Shown here piece by piece: positions 12,237 through 25,200 of a stretch of 64,000 bases of DNA. The notes beneath the pieces were generated by a model that was not told where the DNA came from, did no database searches, and saw only the letters and a list, made by a program, of their open reading frames with translations. Location of the stretch: NCBI GenBank assembly GCA_028564705.1, contig JAPXFQ010000249.1, positions 2,740,001 through 2,804,000 on the forward strand, in the 5' to 3' direction. Position 1 is the first letter of the stretch. Every line of letters starts with the position of its first letter. The stretch is from Apricaphanius iberus. Taxonomy: Eukaryota; Chordata; Actinopteri; Cyprinodontiformes; Aphaniidae. A program made the position numbers and the translations under genes.

Positions 12237-15200
12237 TCAGCTCATACCTTGAGTTTTGCCTGACTTTTATAGTTTGCTTCACAATTTTCAGATGGCTGCA
12301 ATTATGTGGGCTGCTTGTGTACCTTTTTCCTACCTACCTTTTCCCTCTACTTAACTTTTGATTTGTTTTCTTGGATAAAATACTCCATGAACAGTCAAGT
12401 TTTTAGCAATGGCTTGCCGTCAATGTGGAGGGTCTCCGTGAGTGTACGGCTGTCAGGTCAGCCGTCTTCCTCATCTTCATGCATGTCCTAACATGGTAAC
12501 AATATAACATTTTTGTATTAAGACCTTTTTATATGATTTGTTTGATGTAATATTTAAATATACATAAACATCTTGGAAGATGATTTTAAAAAATATATTA
12601 CCTTAGAAGGAATCTAAATAATGTATAGTTCTAATTTCATAGATACAGAAATAAGCAAAGTTTTCAATGATGATAAAATTAAGGGGCACTTATGTTAGCG
12701 TTCACACAAAACTCTCCTCTAAATTGCTCTCCTCCTTTGTGCATTTGTTGATTCTTAACTCCTCGTAGGCAGCTCTTCTGTGGCATATCTTCCTTGCTTC
12801 GTTTTGCTCTTCCAATCTAGTTGAGAGTTCATTCGTACGTTTGATTAAACCTGACAGTTTGCATGGACACTTGCCACCGTTTCAACACATCCTCTGCCAA
12901 GTTTCCTAATGCAGAGTACCTCAGTGGACCTGGTCTAAGAGCAGCATGCATACTATTATCCTGTATCTTTCTATTAGAGAAGAAACCAATAGCTTAGCCA
13001 ATAAGAAAATGATAATACTAAATGTAAGTAAACAAAGCTTTGGAGCAGGTATTTATTTATCAGTGTATTTTATTGTTGTTTTTTTTCCTCTGCCTGCTTC
13101 CCCTTGAAGGCTGGCTCACCACAGCCACGTCAGCACTACCAATGCTCCAGTTGACACAAGAGGGAGGGGGAGGTGGTCTTTTATTCCTCTTTTTTTCTTC
13201 TCTTTTTTTCACTCCGATCTGTCAGCGCTCGTGCGTCAGATTGATGTAAAAGAGAGGGTGTCATCACCCCACCACCACCACCAACTGCTTTCCAACTACG
13301 ACACCATAGGAGTCCTTTACCCTACCTCACCCACGCCCCCACTCTGTTTAACTCTCTGTCTCACCTTGCCAATGTTCTTCTCTCTCCCCTCAGCCTTAGT
13401 CTGTACACACACACAGAACCTTTCAATCTAAATGGACAATGCACGGGATGCTAATGTGATTCATCAGGTTTGCTGTTAGTCAGCATCAGCAGCGCTAACG
13501 TAAAATTGCCTTAATCAGCGTAGCATATTTTTCACCTTATTTGCCTTAAAAGTGAGTGGATTTAACAGTAAACACTTTGAACTCCCTTTCAAATTGTTTC
13601 TCGAACAAGACTGTAATGATGGCCAAGTCGTAGTGACTGCCTTCGTTCATCATTGGACTCTTACCTTCTCCCTAAACTGACATTTTTGTCCTTGTGCCCG
13701 CTGTGGTCTCAGATAGAGAAATGACTCACTGTTTAATTGCCTTTTTGGTTTTAATAGGCCGACTTGTTAGCTGTTTGATGTACATTTATGTGGAGATTCG
13801 AAGTGCCCTAATATTGCAGGATTTACATACTGGAGCTTAGCTCAATGATATGCTACTGTTGATTCATTTGACATGACTGACTGACAGCACACATTGAGTC
13901 AGGGGGATGGGAGTGGAATAAAAAAATATTTTTGAGGAAAGCTTTTTCCGAAAAAATTTAATGCAAAAAAATAAAAGCAAGCTTCAAGATGGTGCAAACT
14001 GTAAAAAGAGAAACCCATTCTTTCTTCTTTCCTGATTATTTTATTAGTTTTGCATGAAAATAAAGCGTAATATATTTGAATTAAGTTTAACTGTTTTCTT
14101 AATTCCATTAAATAGAAAACAGCTAATTTTAAACTTGTGATATTTTGTGTCAATACGAACACTGAACATTCATATTTGTCCTCCTTGGGTGGTGCAAAGT
14201 ACAGGAAGATATGAGATACTTGAACTCCTCCACGATAGGTTTTTTGAGAAATTTATTCAGTTAAGGTTTTTTTTTTTACTTTTAATTCTGGTTCATTGGT
14301 ATTTACATTCCTTTATTTATTGATTATTTTTCAGATTAGTTTTTAATTCAGGGTATTTATTCTTCTGACTTTAATATTTAATTTTTTTTCTTTGGATCAC
14401 TCCCTCTGATAAAAATGTTCCTATAAGGAATATTTATTCCATATTTACATACAGTACTACATACATAGTCATATATTTATTATAAATGACTGGCTGCATG
14501 CATCAAACACATTTAGGTCCATATTTGAAAGACCAGTGCACTAAAATCTAAAATTGTTACCATGGAGAAATATTATGACAAACAAGTCTCAATTTATGAC
14601 TGACTATAAAACTTTCTCCAACAGCCATTTGGATTGTATTGTTGGGTAAATGGAATTATCAATACAACATCAGCGTGTATGATATTGATATCAGCATCTT
14701 TGGTTGGTTTATCCCATATGCTATTGTAACATTTAGCCACTTAGACCGTACACAAGTGACATTGCCCAAAATACAAAAGGAAGCACAAAAGAAAAAGCGA
14801 GGAAAGAAGAAAATGGGCATATATCCCAACTGATATCATCGTTGTGATATCTACTGTTATCGAAAGACTGTTGTTGTGGTTTTTTTTTTTTTATTCTGCT
14901 GCCGTAAAAGACACATCAGAACTTTACAGAAGTGAAGATGTTTGAAAAAAGTAGCCCCACAAAGTTTTTCTTCCAAAAGCTCAAATCAAACTACTCTTTT
15001 AAACTGTGTCAGCTGCACATTAACTCTGTCATTTTCAAGCTGCAACAGTGTTTAAGTGAAGAGGGCTTTTTGGTGTTTTCTCGACAAACTGACTACTGTC
15101 TACATACCTGCTTGAAATTTCAGTTAAGCTCCCATGAGAGGTTGAAGTTGAAAACTGGCTCCTAAGGGAATATGCTTTAGTGTCGGTGTGAGTTTACAAG

Positions 15201-15835
15201 GTTTCAGTGTGTTATTATGTACCCCATCCTCTGCAGCTGTGAGTTCATTATCACGAATCATTTAGAGTTGCTTTTTCATCTTAAAATATTTTCAGTTGAG
15301 GGATGGAAGATCCTTTGTCATGCATTTTGTTTGGGAGGTCAGTAAATCCCTGTGCTCCTCTTCACCATTTATGGCATTGCGATCCCATTTTTTCTGTCTC
15401 GGGTTTGGAAAGAAAAGAGAAATGTGCTAATGTGGAAACTTGGCTCAGAGATTGCTCTCTGAGGCTTTCTGCTGAGCTGTCACTTCTCTGTGCTTAGCTA
15501 TGCCGTTGAACCGGCCCTCACGAAGGAGCAGGAAACTTTGTTGTTTCTCAGCACTTTTGAGAATTGGCCCTCTTATATGTATCAGTATTTTTTTCAAATA
15601 TGTTTTCCCTTTTATTACCCGTGGGGATTGAAATAAATAAACACAGTCCATGAATATGCAGCAGTTACGAAAGCAAAACTGGGTTTATCATGGTTGGAAT
15701 GTCAAGTGTCATCTCCTGTTTGTCAAAAAGAGGCGGTTTTTGTTTTTTCTGCCATGTAGCTGATTGACATCTTTTCAGTTACTGTCCCTCTTGGGCATGT
15801 TTTTTGTTCTCATTTGGTCACATTACATATGGATT
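12237..15835. other. Non-coding stretch, probable fndc3a 5' intron
   Basis: No coding exon, RNA gene or clear mobile element was recognised. Polypyrimidine-rich blocks occur at 13160-13215 and 13315-13400. Many T/A homopolymers and short open frames (for example 13899-14162 on the minus strand) have no domain content. Confidence 0.3.
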
Positions 15836-16050
15836 TTACGTTATGCATCTGTCACAATATTGTAAAGTCAAAGGAAAATTATTGATGCATAGTTTTTAAA
15901 ATTTGTTGGGAAAAAATCTGAACTGTTTTTACTATTTTTTAAAATATTGAATCTAAAAAAAAAAGCTAAAAATAATACTTTTAAGTTTGAGGTTGTATCA
16001 TGGCAAAATGGGGGGGGGGGGGCGGGTATGAATACTTTTACAAGGTATTA
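15836..16050. repeat. Tc1-type transposon terminal fragment with a G homopolymer
   Basis: The end of this block reads gggtatgaatacttttacaagg, matching the inner terminus shared by Tc1-like relics at 18941-19027, 52820-52880 and 55930-56040. A run of about 14 G residues at 16009-16022 interrupts it. It lies only ~90 bp upstream of the first recognised fndc3a exon. Confidence 0.45.
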
Positions 16051-16143
16051 TATATGCGCTGTGTCTTTATCCCATTGATTTCAGATTAAATGGCTCTTTG
16101 TAAAAACACAGAATGTCTCAACGTGTTTCTTTCTTCGTCGCAG

Positions 16144-16220
16144 GTCCTGCTCAGGTTCCCATGATGTCTCCAAATGGTTCAGTGCCTCCAATCTATGTGC
16201 CTCCTGGATACGTCTCACAG
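16144..16220 (+). CDS. fndc3a: fndc3a exon A (first exon visible)
   Basis: The acceptor is ttcttcgtcgcag and the donor CAG|gtattt. The exon enters at the second base of a Gly codon and reads [20 protein letters not shown] then GYVSQ, the conserved proline-rich N-terminal motif of FNDC3 proteins. The upstream exon must end in a single G. Confidence 0.93.
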
Positions 16221-19200
16221 GTATTTTCTCCAACCACTCATCCTGGTTGATCCTAGTCGAACTCCGACCGGTTCCGTTGTTTGCAGCTCATCCTTGTTTT
16301 GTATTCTAGATCATTGAAGAGAACGGAGTGCGACGGGTTCTGGTTTTACCTCAGCAACCGGATTTCCACCCCGGGGGTCATTCCCCACTCCACCACCCTC
16401 CACCGCCGCCCCATGCACACCTTCCAGCCTTCATCCCACACCCCGCCATGATGGGCCCGCCTCCTCATCTCTACACAGGCATGCCAGGGGGCGTTGGGGA
16501 CATGAGCTCCCAGTACATCCCCCAGTACCACCCAGCTCATATCTTCTCAGAACAGGGTAAGTTTAGAGAGCGTAACCACGCTAATATTTGCTTGTTACTC
16601 TTTTAAGTGCCTTTGCCATCGACTCTTCACTTTCTTCAAATCCCACAATGACCCGTGAGTGTCTTCTCTTGTACAGATTCCCACTCCCAACACGGACGCC
16701 AGTCTTTCCTTCACAGAGACGACAGGGCGAGCAAAGCGCACGAACGTCTCCAGAAGAAGCTGAAGGAGCGTCAAGGGGGCGGAGGAGGAGGGCAGGTGAA
16801 GGACAGTCCACCTTCTTCACCGCAGAAGTCCTCCGGCAGCCCCCCAACGGAGGACATTCACAACGGCGTTGGAGGAAAAGGGCTTGACGCAGAGAACAGG
16901 CATGGGGTGGCCTGCTCCGACAAGCAGAGTGGAAAGGGAAAAAACAGGGAGTCAAAAGGTGATGTAGGGGTTGTTTGACGGATTTCTCCTTCCATCCGTC
17001 CATATTTAAAGCCTGTCAACGGAACACATATTTTTATACTTATAAAATGATTCATATTGACTTTTGTGTGTACAAAAACTGACTCGATAGCCAATGGTTT
17101 TTCAATCTTCAGTCAGCATATCAAAGAAGCTCAAATTCTACATTCACCTGTTTAATTCATGCTTCATATTTATTTCAACTCACAGAATCAGCAATTACGA
17201 TTAATATTTGCTAAATTATAAACTGATCACATAAGTTTTTCTTCATTTCAATAACTCTCTTTTTCTTTTAATAAAAATTCATGATTTTATTGTTGTCTTC
17301 TCACTCCAGAACTGGACAAAGAGGCTCAGGCCCTGCTTGCACTTTTGAGCAACATCAGTAAACCAGTGGTTGGTATTCACTACATTGTTTTACAGTCTTA
17401 AGTAAAAAAAAAAAAAAGTAGATTTTTTTTGTCTCTGCAATTATCCATCATGAGTTTTTGCTCATTGCCTTCAGAAATGCATATGTTATCCTAAGTGCTT
17501 CAAACTACAAAACATTTCATTTAGTGTCACAAAGATTTGAAACTTTAGTTACAAAATTAATGTTTTAGGTAGAATAAACTGGTTACAGGACCACAGGGGA
17601 AGCGAAATGCAGGTAGAAAGTGGAGGTTTCTATTGCCCAACCGTTTAAAACCCAAACTGTTGGTCAAAGGCCAGAGAACTGAACTGTGGAAGCAGAGGAC
17701 TTAAGGTAAGGCCCAGGGCTGACGGTTGGAGTTACAGACTTGACCTGATTGAGTTCTTCCACATATGAATCCCCCCTGCAGTCGAGCTCAGGCTATTTTA
17801 AACCTCCAAACAGAATGAAAAATCACAGGGTTGCACTGCACCACATCCCTGAAGCAAAAAAAAACTTTTTACGCTGTTCTGCATTAGCTGGCATACTTAG
17901 ATTCCTTCCCTCCCTAAGAAGTGGGATTATTGTGGTTTATTTTGGAAAATTTAGAGCAGATTATTAGCATTATTGTTGTTGTTAGTATGTAATGATATTT
18001 TTATTAAAACTAAATCATAAGGCTCTTAGGAACAGGTAACGTCTAAAAAAAATATTTATTGGCCTACATGCAAAATGCTTTATATAGAGCAAGCTTAAAG
18101 TGTGGAGTACCCTGAACACACCATTCTTAGAGTTAAACACTTTCTTGGCAGCATCATGCTGTGGGGATGACATTTTTCAGCAGAGACGGGGAAGGTAGTC
18201 AGAGTTGCTGAGGAATCTAGTAATCTAATCCTGTATCCATTTGTCTCGTCACTGTACACAAGAACTTGACGTAATTCCCCACTTAAAGTGTTCCAGTTAC
18301 ACTCCGAGCCTAAAGAACATGGATGCTTTGAGGGCAGCAGCTGTTGAGGGGCAGGCTAGTCATTGTTATTGTTGTTAGCGACATAGCATCTTCAGCTGAC
18401 CAGCATGAGAAACAAAGCTGTACATTGTATTGCACGCACAGCAAGGCCGTGCAATGTAAAAGTTGGTGACCGGATTAAAGCAGAAATGTAGTCAAGTGTG
18501 TAAGAGCATTTAGAAACGACAATGAAATTACCACCATCGTACAAATAAAAGGAAAATACATCTCAACTACGGGCGCAGCCATCTTTGTTCTCTGAGCTGC
18601 CCGCTCTACTCTGTATACTATCCAGAGAACAGAGTTGGAGCTCAAAATTTCCAACCTAATGGGGACGTGTCTCTGTGAAATAACGCGAGACAACTGCGAG
18701 ATTTCCAACTTTGCAACTCAGAATAGTTAACTGGAATGCAGCATAAACATCCTGGGAAAAGGGTAGAATAAACTGGAGATTGTGAAAACTATCTTAAAAA
18801 CAAAGCTGGGCATGCAGTCAAATCCACTGACTGACTCAAAAGCATATTCAAGTATCATAATGGCTTTGAAATAGATTTGGGGGGCGAAATGGAATTGTGT
18901 CTTCTTCTTTTTTTACATTTTTATTTTGTTCTGACTCTTGTTTTTCCTACATTTAAGAATAAAACACATTGAGGACTGTAGTTAAAAGTGAGAAAATGTT
19001 GAAAGTTCCTTATGGGTATGAATAGGTTAACAGCGATTATGTGAGACCCTTTAAACTTCAATATTTCTAGGTGTCAGACATCCAGGCCAGAGGAGCAGTG
19101 GTCAGCTGGAGTGAACCCACCAGACCAGAGAGTGAAAATAACACTGTGGAGGATGACGCTAGCCTCCCAGAGGCCCTCAGCTACGAGGTTGCTTTCTCCA

Positions 19201-22200
19201 TCACTGGCAAAGATGGGAAATACCAGAACGTTAACAGGTGATTCCAATCAGCAGAAGATCATGGAACTCTGGGTTAACTGATTCCAAAGATTTTAGCATC
19301 AAAACCACTTAAAAAACTCACAAGTTTCTTTCTTTGTCTCTTTGAAACAGTGTGCAAGAGCTAAGTGCCACTTTAGAAAACCTTCGACCAGCAACAGACT
19401 ATCATGTCAGGTTAGTATAACAGCAGCCCCCCCCCAATTCCCCACCCCCGCTTGCTTTAATTAGTCATTTCACAGTGTGCTGTGTGTGAACGTTTTGCTG
19501 TCCCTTAGGGTCCAGGCGGCGTGTAACTGTTTACTGGGAAGCCCCTCTGAGGCTGTGAGCTTCACCACATTAAGCTCTGAGCCAGACCCTCCTAGTCCTC
19601 CTAAGAAGGCCAGCGGGACCAAAAACACGCTTGTGCTCACGTGGAAGGTAAATATTTGGCGGATTTGTCTATGCATCATTAAAAATTTATACGATTTGTC
19701 TCCTGACATACGATGAATTGTTATTCTTCCTCTTCAGGCTCCATGTGACAATGGTTCTAAAATAAAAAATTATATTCTTCAATGGGATGAGGTAAAATGT
19801 TTGCGATTATTAACCGTTTCCTGTTTGTATGAAGCTTTGATCGCTAGTATACTAAGCAGTTTGTTTTCTAAAGGGGAAGGGCACAGACACCTACGAACAG
19901 TGCTACTATGGACCTCAGAAGCAGTATCGGGTAACCAAGCTTACTCCGGCTTCTAGATACTCCTTCCGCCTTGCTGCAAAAAATGACATGGGTGTAAGGT
20001 GAGCACACAAAATGGCTTTTCAAAAGCCTGACTTTTTTTCACATGTTGTATGTTACAGCCACAAAATGTCTTATATTTTATTGGATTTTACCTGATAAGC
20101 CAACGGTGACGCTGAAAAAGGATAGTTGTTGGTTTTACAGCCATAAGTTACTTGGGCAATTGTCCGCAGCCTCTAACAGAGTCATTTCCACATTTCTTCA
20201 CATCAAATCTGTTATTTTTCCAGCAGCTTCTTATTGCTTTCAGAAAAACTGTTTCTTCTGTCCACGCTTACTGGTTGTCCTGCCTGCCGACTTTCTCAGC
20301 TGAGCGGGGGATCCCTGCAGCTCCTCCAGAGTTACCTTGGGCCTCTGGCTCTTTTATGTATTTTATATTTTTTGGTTAATAAGCTCTTTGTGATGGAAGG
20401 CAATCTCTTGTAAGGCTTACAGTGGAGCTCTTTTTTCTGTTTCCAGATAAATCGTGCTCAGAAAGCTGTTTAATGAAGCGGATATTGTCTGATAACGTAA
20501 TCGTGGTTTAAACAGCTTTTTCCCTGACCCATGTGATATGTACATCTATCATAATTGTGTACATAAAGTAATTCAACAAACCTCTAAGTATTTCAAAAAA
20601 GACCATTTCTATACTGAGATTTACTGAAAGCAGTTAGTATTACTGGATTTAGTAGTAAAGATGCAAGAAACACTTCGTAATTATGTGTCACACTGTGTTG
20701 GTCCATCACAGGTGATTGTAAGGTGAGATTGATGGTGGCTGTGTGGCGCTAACATGACAAAATGTGAAAATATTACAGCATTAGGAATATTCTTTTCTTT
20801 GTGTTGTCCATGCTGGAATATTTCCCACATGGTACCCTCACTGTTTTCCAATTTTGTGTTACCGTTTCTCTCCCGTATAACTGTCCCCATCTGTATGTCA
20901 ATGTGCATGTCTCACTCCGTCTCTTTGTCCCATCCTCTCCTCTTGTATGTCTCTTTCTGTCCTCCCCAGCGAGTTCAGTGAAGTGGTGGACCTGTTTACC
21001 TCATGCAGTGTGCCATTGCCACCCTTCCCTCCAGAGCTGGAGATGGCGGGAGTGACCTTTCTTAGTCTGAAGTGGCAAAGGCCCAGCAGCTCACCTAAGG
21101 AGGATGACATCTACTATATTCTTGAGATGGAGGAAGAAGGCTCGGTATATCTATTGGTTCAATACCTTATTTTATCTCACTGTATCTACTCTAATTATTT
21201 TTTCCTCAAATTCAGTGAAAATTCTTGTAGTCTGTTTGTTTATTAATTTTTTCAGGTCGCAAATTTCTTCTTTTCCCAATTAAAAAAAGCCTACATATAA
21301 ATGTGATTGTAAAGAAAAATCCAAAATTACAGTTGATACTAAAAAGTCTGACATACCCGTTAAATTGTTGTGATAAAAGAAAAAAACAGATTAAAATAAT
21401 TGTTTTAGCTTTTTTTCCAGCATTTAATTTGACCTGTTGGCTGTTGAGCTCAGTTGAAAAAGTGAAATATTTTAGGTCGGGTTAATATGATGGAGGTATG
21501 CACACTCTTTGAACTAATACTTTATTGAAAAACAGCTTTGTTTTTTTTTTAAGAGCGCTCAGTGTCTTTAGACGGTAGTTTATAAGAAAGGCACATCTGG
21601 GTTAGCTATTTTTCCTGACTCTTCTTTGGCAAAATGCTCTGAATCTGTCAGGTTGTGGAGGCATCTCTAGTATAAAGCACTGCTCAGAAGTCTGGGCTCC
21701 ACCCAGGCCATTCCACTGCATCCTCTGATGAAGCTGTGTTGTTGTTTTTTTGTATATTTTTTCTTGGGTCACAAATGTCATTTGAATTCAATCATATATG
21801 CATTCCAATAAGTTTAAAAGTTTTTTTGTTTTTTTTAATGTAATGAATTCCAGCAGATTGCTTTGAATCATTGACTTGCAGTTGTGCCCCATATATGAAA
21901 TGACAGTGGAAAGGAAGCTTACTTTAAACTAAAAGAAACCTCCAGCAGAACCTGGCTCAGTACAATCGGCCATCTAACTCGACCGTCTCGAGGTTTGAAA
22001 AGACAGAGCAGAGATACCAAAATAACCGATGTAAGAGTACTTTATGTGTCACAGAAAGTTAATAGCAGGATACGGAGGATGTTCAGTTAATGGGCGCATC
22101 ATCCCAGTCGATGCCCCCCCTCAAATAAACTACCACAGCCGAGCAGGATGCCAGACCTGGTGTAGCTTCTGTTGAGAGAAAAACACTGAGGAAAACAAAG

Positions 22201-25200
22201 TCAAAATCAGCACACTAATGCAGCTGGAGAGTAGTACAAGAGAAAAGTTTTTTTTTTGTTTTTTGATAAAATTCTGATGGCCTCATGTTTTTATAAATTA
22301 GAAAATGCTTCCATGTTACTACCAAAGCTTTTCTCCATTTAATAATTACGCTCTTCACCGTGTGTCTTGGTGTATCTAACGCCACAGAAATCCTTTTGTA
22401 CCCTTCCCCTGACTGATACCTTCTATGCTTTGGAAGCTTTCTGATGACCATGGCTGTTGCTATGAGAGGCAGCTAAAACGCTATGAAAACTTACTAGAAA
22501 GTTTTTATTTTCACCGTGTGCTGACTTGGAATACGGTGATACGTTCTGAACAGCCCTGCCTTATAAAAAGCAATCCCGTCATAATATTTTGGTTTCTTCT
22601 TCTTTCTCTTCTGGCTCTTCCTTTCAACGGTCGCCGCAAATTATTCGCATATTTGATTTGGCTTATGGTTTTATGTCGGATCCCCTTCCTGACACAACCC
22701 GTTCTGCATTGTTCCGGACTTGGGACTGGCGCAAGAAATCACTGGCTTGTGACCCCTTATGGTTGCATTATCATAATATTTTTGTTTATTTCCCCTAAAT
22801 TATTTTGGTTTAACCTAGTTTTACACATTAAATGTCACATTAAAAGAGAAAAAAGTTGGTTTATTTCAGTGAAATCTGGCATTTCGTTTGTGGTATGACG
22901 ACTTTTTGTATCTACTGTAGTGGAAAATTCTTTCAGATCTCCCCCTCCCTCATATCAAAGGTCTTAAAATGAAAAAAATGACACATTGGTTCACACGTCT
23001 TTGTTGTTGATGTCACCTTAAGATGCCACCTGCAGGTTTAGCTGTCAGAAACTCTGCACTCCCCCTCCCCCCACCCCAAACAGGCCCCTTATTTCTCTAC
23101 GCTTCACTGATTGTTGAGTAAGTTATTGCTCAGCTGGTGGTTTTGTTTCTCCCCCGTTCGTCTCTGTCCCAGGGATATGGCTTCCAGCCCAACTATGACG
23201 GTGACGAACTCTCCCACACCGTGAGGAACCTCCGCAGGAGCACCAAGTACAAGTTTCGGGTAAGCAAGCTCTGCGAGGTGTTAAGTCAAAAGGGGTTATC
23301 TGCAGGTTTAATTTAGGAAGCAGGGTGTGTGCGTGTGAAATGGGACACACATACAAAGGGAGGGAGGGGAGGTGTGGCGGCGGCGCCGAGCTCCACGTTT
23401 GCCATATGACTCATCCGTTTACAGGATTCTGCCAGCAGAGCAGCGGGCAGCTGAAAGCATCAGCAGGCTGGATCCAGTGTTGATCACACGCAGGGCCCCA
23501 GTAAGAAGCTAGTTGACCAAAGCGTTTGACCAATGCCCGGGCCTTTGGCTGGCAGTCAGCTTCACCAAGTTTACTGACGCTGCTGTTTTTTTTCCTTTCT
23601 CCATCGTATTCAATTTTCGCCCCCGTTTTACTGCAATCTGTCTCACAGAGACAACATTTTTATTTTCCTATTACTTTCTGTTCTTTTGTTTGCCATGCTT
23701 CCCTAATAATGGTTATTTTCCTGCTGCAAAAGACAACAGTAGCTGCACCTTTTGCCTCTAGGACATGAAATAAAATAAAAGTGTGGGCCATAAACGAAAT
23801 TGTAAGGATTTACGTAATAAGTCAGAGAAATAGCAGCAACACGTCCAAGAAGAATGATGCTGATGGAACATTGTTATATCAGCGAAACACACCAGCACAT
23901 GTCTAAATTATAGAAACCTTTTTTCTCATTGCAAATATGCAATGCATGGAGATGCTGGATTTCTATGCTGTTGCCGATGTTTGAAGCTGTATTCGCTCAT
24001 GGCATGATTGCAATGTTTATTGTACCTAAACTAAAGTTTATTTGGGGTTCCTGTAGATTTAACTAGTTGTGTATGTTTCTCTTAATGTAATTGAAGACAT
24101 AATAACTGCATTAATAAGTTGCAGGTGGATTTAATTATAAAGTGAGTACATTTTATTCAAAAGTGGAAGTCCTACAGTATATTGAACAGCCTCCTTACAC
24201 AGAGTTATCTGTCTAGCATTTATTTCTGTTCAGTTTGATGACTTACAGCCAAAATAATCTGTATTTTAGTCATTGTATTAACCCTTTAAACCCTACAGGT
24301 TCCACAAATTCGGGGTAACAGAAATGAGTAGTAATACAAATGGCAATAGTAGTATTATATACAAAAAACATGCATAATGACACATCTATCAATTCTACTG
24401 AATGTTAACTTTACAATGATACAAAAATGATTCAAATACTCATTTTGTTTGGTGAAATATAACATTTTTTTCATGGGTAAGCATTTTTTGAGAAACAGGC
24501 TTCAAAATAAGCCTAGGGATTAAAGGGTTAAATAGGGACACTAAAAAAATGTACTTTGGAGGCAAACATTTTGTGCTGTGGCCATTTTATGTTTTGAACT
24601 ATAATGGGACAACCGCTAATTTGACATTTGCCCTACAGTCTTCTACACACTCCACAAGAAGAGTGAGACACAAAAGGGTATTGCTAAAGAAACTGGTGCA
24701 GTAGAAGGAAAAATGCACAAAAGCACAATTAACAGGAATAACTGGAGACTTGAGAGGTTCTTGAAGCAAAGTGTATTCAAAGGTTGGAAGAGATTGGAGA
24801 GGTGTGGCCTATGATTCGAGTCAAGAGCGCTTCAGCTGTAGTTTTTTTGTGTCGAGCTTCTCCAGAGATAAAAACAGAGGTGTTCGACATGGGCTAAGTA
24901 GAAAAATTATCAAACTATTACCATTCGTTCGAAGTCCTCTTTGCAGATGAAAGCCAATTTTGCAAGTAATTTTAAAATCTCAGATTCAGAATAAAGAGTG
25001 AAGAGGCACAGATGCCAAGTTGCTTGAGGTCCAGTATAAACCTTTCCCATTCAGGAAGCCAAGTCATCTGCTGGTGTCGGTCTGCTGTGTTTCATCAAGT
25101 CCAATATCAGCATAGCTGTTAAACTGGAAAATTTAAAGTACTTAAGCAGAACTTGCCAATACCAGCTTTAAAGAGCACAGAAACACTGCTTAACCTGATC

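Noticed and set aside
16581..17003. 140-codon minus-strand open frame
   Set aside because: Antisense shadow of fndc3a exon C; no domain.
22425..22898. 157-codon + strand open frame with hydrophobic runs
   Set aside because: It overlaps a dispersed repeat and a transposase fragment; no splice or family support.
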